Assembly (NCBI GenBank): GCA_008671135.1
Contig: RQAP01000024.1
Span: 1-31,686 of the forward strand
Origin: Collinsella aerofaciens
Lineage (GTDB): Bacteria > Actinomycetota > Coriobacteriia > Coriobacteriales > Coriobacteriaceae
Length of the DNA stretch: 31,686 bases
Direction of reading: 5' to 3'
In this document: positions 6,887 through 13,184 of the stretch, piece by piece
Layout of the letters: each line of letters starts with the position of its first letter
Position numbering within the stretch: position 1 is the stretch's first letter
Notes under the pieces: model-generated
Seen by the model: only the letters and a program-made list of their open reading frames with translations
Told to the model about the DNA's origin: nothing
Databases searched by the model: none
Translations under genes and position numbers: made by a program

Positions 6887-7852
6887 CTACCTCCCCAGCG
6901 TCTTGCGAACGTCGGCGAGCACGTCGGCGATATCGGCACGAACGGCGAGCCCCCGATCCTCGATTGCACGGGGGAGAAACTGCGTCCTGTTGTTCACGGC
7001 GATGTAGCCAGCCTGCGGCAACTGCGCTGTGAGGGCCCAGAACGGCTCCTGAATAAACGCGGGCGTCATGCGGCCCACGCCCAGCTCGAGGAAAAGGATC
7101 CTCTGCCGCGCGTGCGCGTCGAGCCAGTCGGACACCTTGCGGTACTGCTCCTCGTAGAGCTCGCCCTGCAGGAAGTTGCCGTAGCCGCGAACCCAAGGGA
7201 ACGCCTCTGCCCCGCAGTGCGGGCAGCGTGGCACGAGTCCTGTCGGAACCTCCAGGCCGTCTCCCATGGCCTCTACCATACGAGAGACCGGCTCGATGGC
7301 GTCCCATACCTCGTCGGTACAGCAACGGGAGCACTGGAAGAAGCGGTGGTCGCCTTGGATCTCCGCCACCTTCTCCCAAGGGTAGATTTTCATGAACTGC
7401 GTGTCTTGGTTGGTGGTGAGAACGAAGAAGTCTTTCTCGGTAAGAATGGCGTCGAGATTTTTGTAGGGCTCGCGCAGCGGGGCGTTGAGCGTGGTGTCGA
7501 GGAAGGTGGCAAGGTAGCCCCAGCGCGACTCGGCGGTGGGCCAGCGGTAGGACGACCCTTCAAAAGCGCCCCTAAAACCGTAACGCTCGGCGAATTTGCC
7601 GAAATGCCTGCGATAGGTCGCGTTGTCCTCGTAGTAGAAGTCGCCGCCGCCCGCCGCGGAGAGCCCGGAGGCCCCGCCTACAAGCACGCAATCGGCTTCA
7701 TCGATCATGCGGGCAAACGTTTCGATTTGCTGGTCGTAGGGCTCGGGCTCGCGGGCACTCAGCTCATAGGGCGTGCCGCCGGTGCGGTAGGCGGCCTGAT
7801 GGGAAAACGATTGGTTGGTGAGTTCGATTACAAGCCGCTCGTATAGAGTCAC
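6887..7852 (-). CDS. Sir2-like protein, class M (SirTM)-type, first gene of cluster
   Basis: The 321-residue product carries GGASGLSAAGGG (59-70), TTNQD (146-150), EIQGD with Gln166 at the catalytic-His position, four or five zinc cysteines (C174, C177/C178, C210, C213) and LELGVGRMTPAFIQ. The His-to-Gln change with a conserved TxN is the SirTM pattern. Classic SirTM operons also encode a macrodomain hydrolase and a lipoylated carrier protein; neither is present in this window. Translation starts at GTG (7852) with a weak AGAGAG site. It is the promoter-proximal gene, divergent from the TetR regulator 142 bases away. Confidence 0.82.
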   Translation of the reverse strand: MTLYERLVIELTNQSFSHQAAYRTGGTPYELSAREPEPYDQQIETFARMIDEADCVLVGGASGLSAAGGGDFYYEDNATYRRHFGKFAERYGFRGAFEGSSYRWPTAESRWGYLATFLDTTLNAPLREPYKNLDAILTEKDFFVLTTNQDTQFMKIYPWEKVAEIQGDHRFFQCSRCCTDEVWDAIEPVSRMVEAMGDGLEVPTGLVPRCPHCGAEAFPWVRGYGNFLQGELYEEQYRKVSDWLDAHARQRILFLELGVGRMTPAFIQEPFWALTAQLPQAGYIAVNNRTQFLPRAIEDRGLAVRADIADVLADVRKTLGR

Positions 7853-7994
7853 TTGATACTCTCTTTCAACTACAATGAACAGGTGTCTATAAAAGTATCA
7901 GTGTTGATTTGTGCCAGAGCAATGAACAGTTTCGAGCTGCTGTCGATAAACGAGCGGCTTCTGGATATTGTTGAGCGCTGCAATTGGAGGGGCC
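7853..7994. promoter_or_regulatory. Divergent control region between Sir2 cluster and TetR gene
   Basis: TGATACT just outside the Sir2 GTG and AGTATCA around 7896-7902 form a 7-bp inverted repeat about 34 bases apart. TATAGA, in -10 position for the minus strand, lies next to the second arm. This is a candidate TetR-family operator; the assignment is tentative. Confidence 0.35.
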
Positions 7995-8552
7995 ATGGAA
8001 TCGGGGAAGATCGATCGTCGCCGACGCTATACGCTCTCGGTCATACGGGAGGCGTTCTTTGCGCTGCTGGCCGAGGTGGGCTTCGCGAAGATGACGGTGG
8101 CGGATATCTGCCGCTGCGCCGATATCAACCGTGGCACGTTCTATTTGCACTACGAGGACAAGTTCGCATTGCTCGACGCGCTTATCGACGAGGCCCTGGC
8201 GGCGGCGCCCCCACTCGAGGGAACGGAGGCGGGAGCCCTCTGCCAGCGCCCGCCGGCAAACGATGACTATTATCTGCTCTACTCGGATGACGATGCGTAC
8301 GCCCGGGTGGCGCAGCGCGTCGTCGAGCGCGGCGCTGAGCAGATGGTTCCCTCGATCATGGAGGAGACCGGGCTTTCGCGCGAGGACGCTTATCTGCTCT
8401 TCGTCCACAACGTCCAGGGAAATCTCGCGGTCAACCGTCTGCTCGGTTGGAGGCGAGGGCCCGAGTTCGCCCACGCCCAGGAGCTGCTCAGCGCTTATTC
8501 CGAAGGGGGCATGCGGGCGGTATCGGCCCCTTGCACACCGATCGCGAATTAG
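7995..8552 (+). CDS. TetR/AcrR family transcriptional regulator
   Basis: The 185-residue product has a TetR N-terminal helix-turn-helix: RRRYTLSVIREAFFALLAEVGFAKM, then TVADICRCADINRGTFYLHYEDK with the F-Y-x-H-Y-x-x-K recognition helix and cap. The C-terminal ligand-binding part is not assignable. I start at 7995 because TTGGAGGGGCC precedes it; a longer frame starts with TTG and has no site. It is divergent from the Sir2-like cluster and probably represses it. Its stop codon overlaps the stop of the convergent cupin gene. Confidence 0.87.
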   Translation: MESGKIDRRRRYTLSVIREAFFALLAEVGFAKMTVADICRCADINRGTFYLHYEDKFALLDALIDEALAAAPPLEGTEAGALCQRPPANDDYYLLYSDDDAYARVAQRVVERGAEQMVPSIMEETGLSREDAYLLFVHNVQGNLAVNRLLGWRRGPEFAHAQELLSAYSEGGMRAVSAPCTPIAN

Positions 8553-8902
8553 AACATGATAGCGTCGTCGGCCGTGAAGGCATCAAGGGATCCCTGCTTG
8601 ACCTGGATGCAGACGTATGTGATGCCCGAGTCGGATGCGGCGCGGAACTGACGGTGTGCGGCGGGGGAAATGCGCAGCCAGTCGCCTGCCGCAAGCTCGA
8701 TATCCTCACCGTCGATCGTGACCGAGCCTGCGCCCTCGAGCACACCGTAGACCTCCTCGTTTTCCTTGTGTGCATGGACGAACGGAACGCCAGCGCCGGC
8801 GGGAAGACTGTTGATACTCACCTCTGCCCCGGTAAGCCCGAGCGCCTCGTGCAGCTCAACGCGGCTCTCATTGGCGATGTGGGTCTTTGCATAATTAGCC
8901 AC
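8549..8902 (-). CDS. Cupin domain-containing protein
   Basis: The 117-residue product is a single compact cupin. It has LPAGAGVPFVHAHKENEEVYGVLEGAGSV (HxH plus E in motif 1, residues 43-48) and AAGDWLRISPAAHRQF (motif 2 with His). Such small cupins bind a metal and often act in stress or detoxification; the substrate is unknown. Translation starts at GTG with AGAGAGG about 7 bases upstream. It is divergent from the HxlR regulator, whose candidate operator lies between the two genes, so HxlR control is likely. The 3' end overlaps the TetR gene end by 4 bases. Confidence 0.85.
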   Translation of the reverse strand: MANYAKTHIANESRVELHEALGLTGAEVSINSLPAGAGVPFVHAHKENEEVYGVLEGAGSVTIDGEDIELAAGDWLRISPAAHRQFRAASDSGITYVCIQVKQGSLDAFTADDAIMF

Positions 8903-8985
8903 AATGGTTCCTCTCTTGGGGTTGATTTACCTTGCAGGCATCTCCTGCGTGAGATATATTCAACGCGAAAGCGAACGCAAATACG

Positions 8986-9013
8986 AGTACGCACATATTT
9001 GTAACTGCGTACT
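8986..9013. promoter_or_regulatory. Candidate HxlR operator
   Basis: AGTACGCA (8986-8993) and TGCGTACT (9006-9013) form a perfect 8-bp inverted repeat with a 12-bp AT-rich centre. It lies between the cupin and the divergent HxlR gene. HxlR/YodB-class regulators bind dyads containing GTAC-type arms, so this is probably the shared operator. Confidence 0.6.
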
Positions 9014-9056
9014 TTTTTGTGAAACCGGTATGGTCAAGGAGGTCGGGTCTCCCGTG

Positions 9057-9380
9057 ATGGCGAAAGAGGAGCTTCCGGAGTGTCCGGTCGCAACGGCGGT
9101 AGCGCTCATTGGCGGCAAGTGGAAGCTGCTCATTATCCGTAACTTGCGCGTACGCTCCTGGCGTTTCAACGAGTTGCGCCGCGACCTTGAGGGAATCTCT
9201 CAGAAGGTGCTTACCGACAGCCTGCGGCAGATGGAGGATGATGGGCTGGTCTTTCGCCACGACTATGGCGAGAATCCTCCCCGTGTTGAGTATGGCCTTA
9301 CCGAGCTCGGCCGCCAGATGATGCCCATCATGGACTCGCTCGCAGACTTCGGCGCCTATTACAAGACGGTCGTTTCGTAG
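9057..9380 (+). CDS. HxlR family transcriptional regulator
   Basis: The 107-residue product is a typical HxlR winged helix: ECPVATAVALIGGKWKLLIIRNL, RFNELRRDLEGISQKVLTDSLRQMEDDGLV, and PPRVEYGLTELGRQMMPIMDSL. Cys9 sits at the conserved redox-sensing position of the family. The frame is open upstream but carries no family sequence there. AAGGAGG at 9037-9043 supports GTG 9054 or ATG 9057. It likely controls the divergent cupin gene in response to electrophiles or oxidants, inferred from the family. Confidence 0.87.
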   Translation: MAKEELPECPVATAVALIGGKWKLLIIRNLRVRSWRFNELRRDLEGISQKVLTDSLRQMEDDGLVFRHDYGENPPRVEYGLTELGRQMMPIMDSLADFGAYYKTVVS

Positions 9381-9485
9381 CGGACACGCTGCTTAGGGGG
9401 GGGGGCGGAGAGCCGCTACGAGTACGATAGCGATTCTCCTGCGGCTGCCGTCGATTCCGTAGTTATAGAGCGGAAGGAGACTGCA

Positions 9486-9759
9486 ATGGGGTCGTCCGCC
9501 CCACAAGAAGGCCCTCCCTTCTCGGTATGGCGCCGACATGCGCACGCTGGCTCAAACTGCTCGATGCGCGAAGTGTTGTTATGGCTTCACTCAGCCTGCG
9601 GACGCCCAATCATCCGCGCACCACATTCTGCCCATGTGCATGGGCGGCTGCCCCCACCGCCATATGGTCTCCGGCGTGCGCCGTTGCCCCTGGTTCAAAG
9701 ACGATCCCGATGCCTACGTCCTCGCCAAAACTCGCGCCGCCCGCAAGAGCCGCCAATAA
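9486..9759 (+). pseudogene. Remnant of a SPASM-type iron-sulfur (radical SAM) C-terminus
   Basis: In the frame containing 9538-9759 the sequence encodes CAKCCYGF, then ILPMCMGGCPHRHMVSG and CPWFKDDPDAYV. The CxxC, LPxCMGGC and CxW spacing is that of the SPASM domain at the end of anaerobic sulfatase-maturase-like radical SAM proteins. The N-terminal radical SAM barrel is absent. A good ribosome site and ATG (9486) lie upstream, but in a different frame. The most likely reading is an internally deleted, frameshifted gene. Confidence 0.5.
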
Positions 9760-9831
9760 AACCTCCGGCCCTGCTTGGCCCTGGGAATAAAAGTCAAACT
9801 TGCCCGATCCATGCCTCGTGCAAGGGCCGTT

Positions 9832-9960
9832 CTACTTCCCAAACCTGATCTGCCTGTCGCACAGCTCGAGGGCGACAAGGGAAGCCTGGGCCACCTCCTT
9901 GATATCCTCTGCGAACTACTGGAGTGCGGCACAGTCGGATGACTGGACCGTTTTCGTTGG
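9832..9960 (-). pseudogene. Unassigned coding remnant with internal TAG
   Basis: On the minus strand the frame encodes FAEDIKEVAQASLVALELCD and then RQIRFGK before a stop. It is open upstream apart from one in-frame TAG, reaching the end of the LPXTG gene. The amino-acid pattern looks protein-like, but I cannot name a family. Confidence 0.25.
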
Positions 9961-10001
9961 AGCTTGGTTGTTTGCCTGTGTGAATGGCGTATTTGTTTTA
10001 G

Positions 10002-10922
10002 CTAGCGGTTGCGACGCCTTGTTGCGGAAATACCAACTGCTGCAACTGCGCCACTGGCAACACTCAGGGCGACAGCCATCGCACCGTTGTCGCCCGTCGC
10101 GGGTAGGGTGGTCCCGGCTGGTTTAACCGCCGCTACTGCCTTAGTGGAAACGGGATTTGCCGCGGGCTTTTCTGCCTTGGGCTGCGGTGTGGGCTCGGGC
10201 TTGGTTTCCGGTTCGGGTTTGACCTCTGGGCTCGGTTTAACACTTGGATCGGGTTTGGAACCGCTCGTATCGGTTGCAATCAAGTGCACGTCGCTGTCGA
10301 AGACGTAGCGGATGTAGTAATCGTGCCGCGTCTCGTGCATAATCCCCTGCCCGCTGTCGAAGTCGCGGTCAACGTGTGTGCCAAGGTGGGTTGAGCTGAT
10401 GAGGTTCAGCCTGTAAGGGATTTGGTCGTCGGCGTAGCCGCCTGTAAAGACTGCGGTTGCTCTAACGTGATTGTCGATCATGGTCAGGGCAATAGAGACG
10501 CTGGCCTCTTTGGGGCTCTCGGTTTTTATAAGGCTTTCGGTATCGGTGTCGATCTTGAAGAGAAGGACGGTGTCGTTAAGCCCGTAGATGAAGTCTTCGG
10601 GTTTGTCGGGGAAATCGTATACAAACGCCTCATTCTGGACCAACATGAAGGCAGGAGGGAGCTCCAGGTCATAGTTATGGTCGACAACGGCGGTAGCTGT
10701 GAAGCTGCCTTCCGCGTTGGCTTCGTTGCAGGTAATGGGTGCTGCGACATCGGTTTCGGGCATTTCTGTCGCCAGTGCTGCGCAGGGTAGCAAAAGCAGT
10801 CCTGCCACAAGAATGCTTACTCCGAAGGCGGCGATTCTGGCGTCTGCATGACGCTTGACGTCGCGGATAGACAGGCCAGTCCGTTTGTTATGGGTCTGCG
10901 GTGCAACATGCTGTCCATACAT
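10002..10922 (-). CDS. LPXTG-anchored surface protein
   Basis: The 306-residue product has a long signal peptide (basic first 28 residues, hydrophobic AAFGVSILVAGLLLLPCAALA). A mid-domain of about 180 residues of unknown fold follows. Then comes a Pro/Lys/Glu wall-spanning segment with KPEPETKPEP-type repeats (about 223-250), and finally LPATG (273-277), a hydrophobic helix and RRRNR. It should be cleaved at the sorting motif by sortase and linked to peptidoglycan; no sortase gene is in the window. The ATG has AAGGAG 6 bases upstream. A possible adhesin or ligand-binding role is not shown by the sequence. Confidence 0.85.
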   Translation of the reverse strand: MYGQHVAPQTHNKRTGLSIRDVKRHADARIAAFGVSILVAGLLLLPCAALATEMPETDVAAPITCNEANAEGSFTATAVVDHNYDLELPPAFMLVQNEAFVYDFPDKPEDFIYGLNDTVLLFKIDTDTESLIKTESPKEASVSIALTMIDNHVRATAVFTGGYADDQIPYRLNLISSTHLGTHVDRDFDSGQGIMHETRHDYYIRYVFDSDVHLIATDTSGSKPDPSVKPSPEVKPEPETKPEPTPQPKAEKPAANPVSTKAVAAVKPAGTTLPATGDNGAMAVALSVASGAVAAVGISATRRRNR

Positions 10923-11243
10923 AAGACGCTCCTTGTTCGTAGGCCGGTTTCCGCGGATCTATATTGCGCCTGGCCGATGCGGCTAGGCTCTTTCACGCGA
11001 ACGCTTATGCGAGCAGGGAGAAAGCTCAAGCTAATTTTCTCACAGTCGATACTTTGCGAGCAACGATTTGCTGTTCAATTCTCGGAGAGAAAATCAAGGT
11101 GGCCGAGGAGTTATCAGGCAATGAGATTGTGTCTAGAGAACACGAACGAGAGATGCGATCTACAGACGACTGAATAGCTCTATCCGTTTTGGATACAACG
11201 AAATGTATGCCGCGCGCCTGCGGCATGAAGAAGGGAGATTCTT
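10923..11243. other. Divergent intergenic region with 5' hairpin
   Basis: No convincing gene is seen; a 69-codon plus-strand frame (10964-11173) has no recognisable domain or ribosome site. ATGCCGC (11207-11213) and GCGGCAT (11220-11226) form a perfect 7-bp hairpin directly before the ribosome site of the flavodoxin-fold gene. TATAGA on the minus strand about 45 bases before the LPXTG start may be its -10 box. Confidence 0.4.
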
Positions 11244-11774
11244 ATGAATATCGTTGTATTGAGCGGTAGCCCGCGCAAGGGCGCCAATACCGACACCATG
11301 GTTGAGGCGTTTGCCGAGACCGCGCGCGAGGCCGGCCATACGGTCGAGGTCATCCGCGTTGCCGGCAAAAAGATCGCTGGTTGCCTGGGGTGTCAGTATT
11401 GCTTCGCCCATGAGGGCACTTGCGTGCAGAAGGATGACATGGCCGACGTGATCGAGCCGCTGAAAGGCGCCGATATGGTTGTCTTTGCCTCGCCTATCTA
11501 CTGGTTTGATATCACTGCGCAGGAGAAGGCCGCCATCGACCGCCTGTACGCCTTCGGTGCTACGGGCTTCCCGTTCACCAAGACGGCCCTTCTGCTCGAT
11601 AGCCACAGCGAGGGCGTCTACGATGCGGCGATTGCTATGTACAAGTCAACCTGCTCGTACTGCAAGTGGAAGGACCAGGGCATTGTCACCATCAGCGGTA
11701 TGACCGAGCGCGACAGCATGGCCTCCTCGCCCAAGTTGGAAGAGGTGCGAGAGCTCGCTCGCAAGCTCGCCTAA
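11244..11774 (+). CDS. Flavodoxin-fold NADPH-dependent FMN reductase family protein
   Basis: The 176-residue product begins MNIVVLSGSPRKGANTDTM, the FMN phosphate loop of the NADPH-dependent FMN reductase / iron-sulfur flavoprotein family. It continues with CLGCQYCFAHEGTCVQKDDM, a cysteine cluster (CxxCxxC...C) typical of the iron-sulfur flavoprotein-like branch, and FASPIYWFDITAQEKAAIDR, the flavin-contact loop. It probably transfers electrons from NAD(P)H or ferredoxin to flavin or quinone-like acceptors. The ATG follows AAGGGAG and a 5' hairpin. It is full length, unlike the truncated relative at 3376. It stands alone and converges with the ATPase gene. Confidence 0.87.
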   Translation: MNIVVLSGSPRKGANTDTMVEAFAETAREAGHTVEVIRVAGKKIAGCLGCQYCFAHEGTCVQKDDMADVIEPLKGADMVVFASPIYWFDITAQEKAAIDRLYAFGATGFPFTKTALLLDSHSEGVYDAAIAMYKSTCSYCKWKDQGIVTISGMTERDSMASSPKLEEVRELARKLA

Positions 11775-11784
11775 GGACAAGAGG

Positions 11785-11856
11785 AACGCATGGCAATCGG
11801 TGTTGGTGGAAAATGCTTGCTATCCTTACCAAGAGGAATGCTGATTGCCATGCGTT
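11785..11856. repeat. Perfect 14-bp inverted repeat with 44-base loop
   Basis: AACGCATGGCAATC (11785-11798) pairs perfectly with GATTGCCATGCGTT (11843-11856). It lies between two convergent genes. There is no T run, so it is not a classic terminator. It may act as a bidirectional RNA 3' end or be a small element remnant. Confidence 0.6.
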
Positions 11857-11883
11857 GATGCTTCCGCGGACAATTCCGGCGTG

Positions 11884-12978
11884 CTAAAACGCCTTCTCGT
11901 TCAAGAATTCCCTGAACGCGGGAATGTCAAAGCCAACGAGACCACGCCCGCGCTCTCCAATGACGCCGTCCTCCAGGAGGCGGCGTTTGTATTGGCTTGC
12001 GTAGTTGCTGGCGACGCCCATGCGTTTGGCTATCTCCGAGACCCTGCTGGGGCCAGAATCGGGCAGCATCGCGAGCAAAAACTCAATGTCTTTATCGGAA
12101 AGCTCCCGATAGGTAGTTTCGAGAATTCGATCGCGCAGCTCCATGCGGGCAAGCAGAGAACCCTGCTGTACATCAGGTGCACTGATTTTGGGCGAGTTCT
12201 CCGAAACATCCCATGTGCGATATCCGACGAGCTGCATCATATAGGGAAATCCGTCGACGGCCTTCACGGCATCCTCGAGCGCTTCTGGCGTGATTGAGCG
12301 GCCTCCGGCCTCAACGGTTTTGCGGAATGCGTTTGCAATTTCAACGTCAGTGATTCGTCCCAACTGATGATATTGGGAACGCCTGAGGAACGAGACGGAA
12401 TCGTTGCGCAGCAACGCCGATACTTTGTAGGGCAGTCCTGCCATGAGTAGGGCAACTTTTTTACCTTCGCGTACAAAGTGCTGGTAAACAGAGGCAAATT
12501 GAAGCATTTCTTCGAGATCGACGGTGACTTCATCGATGGTGATGAGAAGTCCGATGTCATGTTTTTCGAGTTGCTTAAAGATGCCATTCATGCGCGTGCG
12601 CCAGTTGCCCTGAGCCTCTTGAGCATATGTCCAATCGATGCCCACTGGGCCAATTTGAACACCGTTTATGCGCGCGTGAGGCTGTGAGAGGTAGCTATCT
12701 GCGGCTTCTTTGGTTCGCTCGATAATATCTTCGAGCATGCCTGGCATGGCGGAGACATTTGCTGCGATCCAGCCGTGTTCAAGCGCCGTTTCTGAAAGGA
12801 GCGAGAGAAGCGCCGTCTTGCCCGTTCCCCTTGCGCCCGTAAAAATAGTCGACAGGTTTGGATCTCCCGGGCCGTTGATAAAGCCACGGTTGATGTCACG
12901 CAGAATATGCTCGCGACCCGCTAGAAAGGGAGGGACACTTCCGAACGTCGGGGTAAAGGGGTTCTTGCTGTACTCCAT
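11884..12978 (-). CDS. AAA+ ATP-binding protein with C-terminal winged helix
   Basis: The 364-residue product has Walker A GARGTGKT (48-55), Walker B LLITIDE (144-150) and a sensor-like LLMAGLPYKVSALL. A C-terminal winged helix follows (about 295-360: SRVSEIAKRMGVASNYASQYKRRLLEDGVI). The domain order is that of archaeal-ATPase-like AAA+ proteins, which often have DNA-binding tails; the cellular role is unknown. The start at 12978 has AAAGGAG directly upstream; extending the frame would translate the repeat array. A 3 x 19-bp tandem repeat lies immediately before the start, suggesting that the protein binds its own 5' region. A diverged fragment of a second copy is at 24641-24866. Confidence 0.8.
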   Translation of the reverse strand: MEYSKNPFTPTFGSVPPFLAGREHILRDINRGFINGPGDPNLSTIFTGARGTGKTALLSLLSETALEHGWIAANVSAMPGMLEDIIERTKEAADSYLSQPHARINGVQIGPVGIDWTYAQEAQGNWRTRMNGIFKQLEKHDIGLLITIDEVTVDLEEMLQFASVYQHFVREGKKVALLMAGLPYKVSALLRNDSVSFLRRSQYHQLGRITDVEIANAFRKTVEAGGRSITPEALEDAVKAVDGFPYMMQLVGYRTWDVSENSPKISAPDVQQGSLLARMELRDRILETTYRELSDKDIEFLLAMLPDSGPSRVSEIAKRMGVASNYASQYKRRLLEDGVIGERGRGLVGFDIPAFREFLNEKAF

Positions 12979-12985
12979 GGTAGCT

Positions 12986-13042
12986 CCTTTGCAAGTTTTG
13001 CTAATTTTTGCAAGTTTTGCTAACTTTTGCAAGTTTTGCTAA
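12986..13042 (-). repeat. Three 19-bp tandem repeats before the ATPase gene
   Basis: Three head-to-tail units cover 12986-13004, 13005-13023 and 13024-13042. On the gene strand each reads TTAGCAAAACTTGCAAA plus two variable bases. Within each unit GCAA-AAC-TTGC is a small dyad. The last unit runs into the ribosome site, so a protein bound here would block translation or transcription. Confidence 0.85.
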
Positions 13043-13105
13043 CGGCTTAGGACGGTGCGGGAAGCCCCCGTATCGTCGACATTTCCGAGGATGACCTCCG
13101 CAGCG

Positions 13106-13148
13106 AGCGGGGCCCGGGGCGCGATATTGCTGCGCTCCGGGCCCCGCT
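13106..13148. terminator. Strong GC hairpin downstream of the topoisomerase operon
   Basis: AGCGGGGCCCGG (13106-13117) pairs perfectly with CCGGGCCCCGCT (13137-13148), and GCGC/GCGC extends the stem inward. It lies 37 bases after the topoisomerase A stop on the minus strand. There is no long T run, so it may be an atypical terminator or an RNA-stabilising hairpin. Confidence 0.55.
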
Positions 13149-13184
13149 GCTTTGTAAAACTATGACGGTTTGGCTGCCGTCGTC

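Larger units (their letters stand above)
9381..10001. other. Non-coding/decayed region with a run of ten G
   Basis: There is no intact gene in this 620-base stretch. A run of ten G lies at 9396-9405, flanked by a TAGCGG/CCGCTA inverted repeat. Two decayed coding remnants lie inside and are listed separately. Confidence 0.5.

Noticed and set aside
6305..7846. 513-codon plus-strand frame across the Sir2 cluster
   Set aside because: The opposite strand carries two clear Sir2-like proteins with conserved motifs. The long plus frame is a by-product of GC-rich codon use.
12986..13042. CRISPR-like array
   Set aside because: The units are directly adjacent 19-bp tandem repeats with no spacers and no cas genes.
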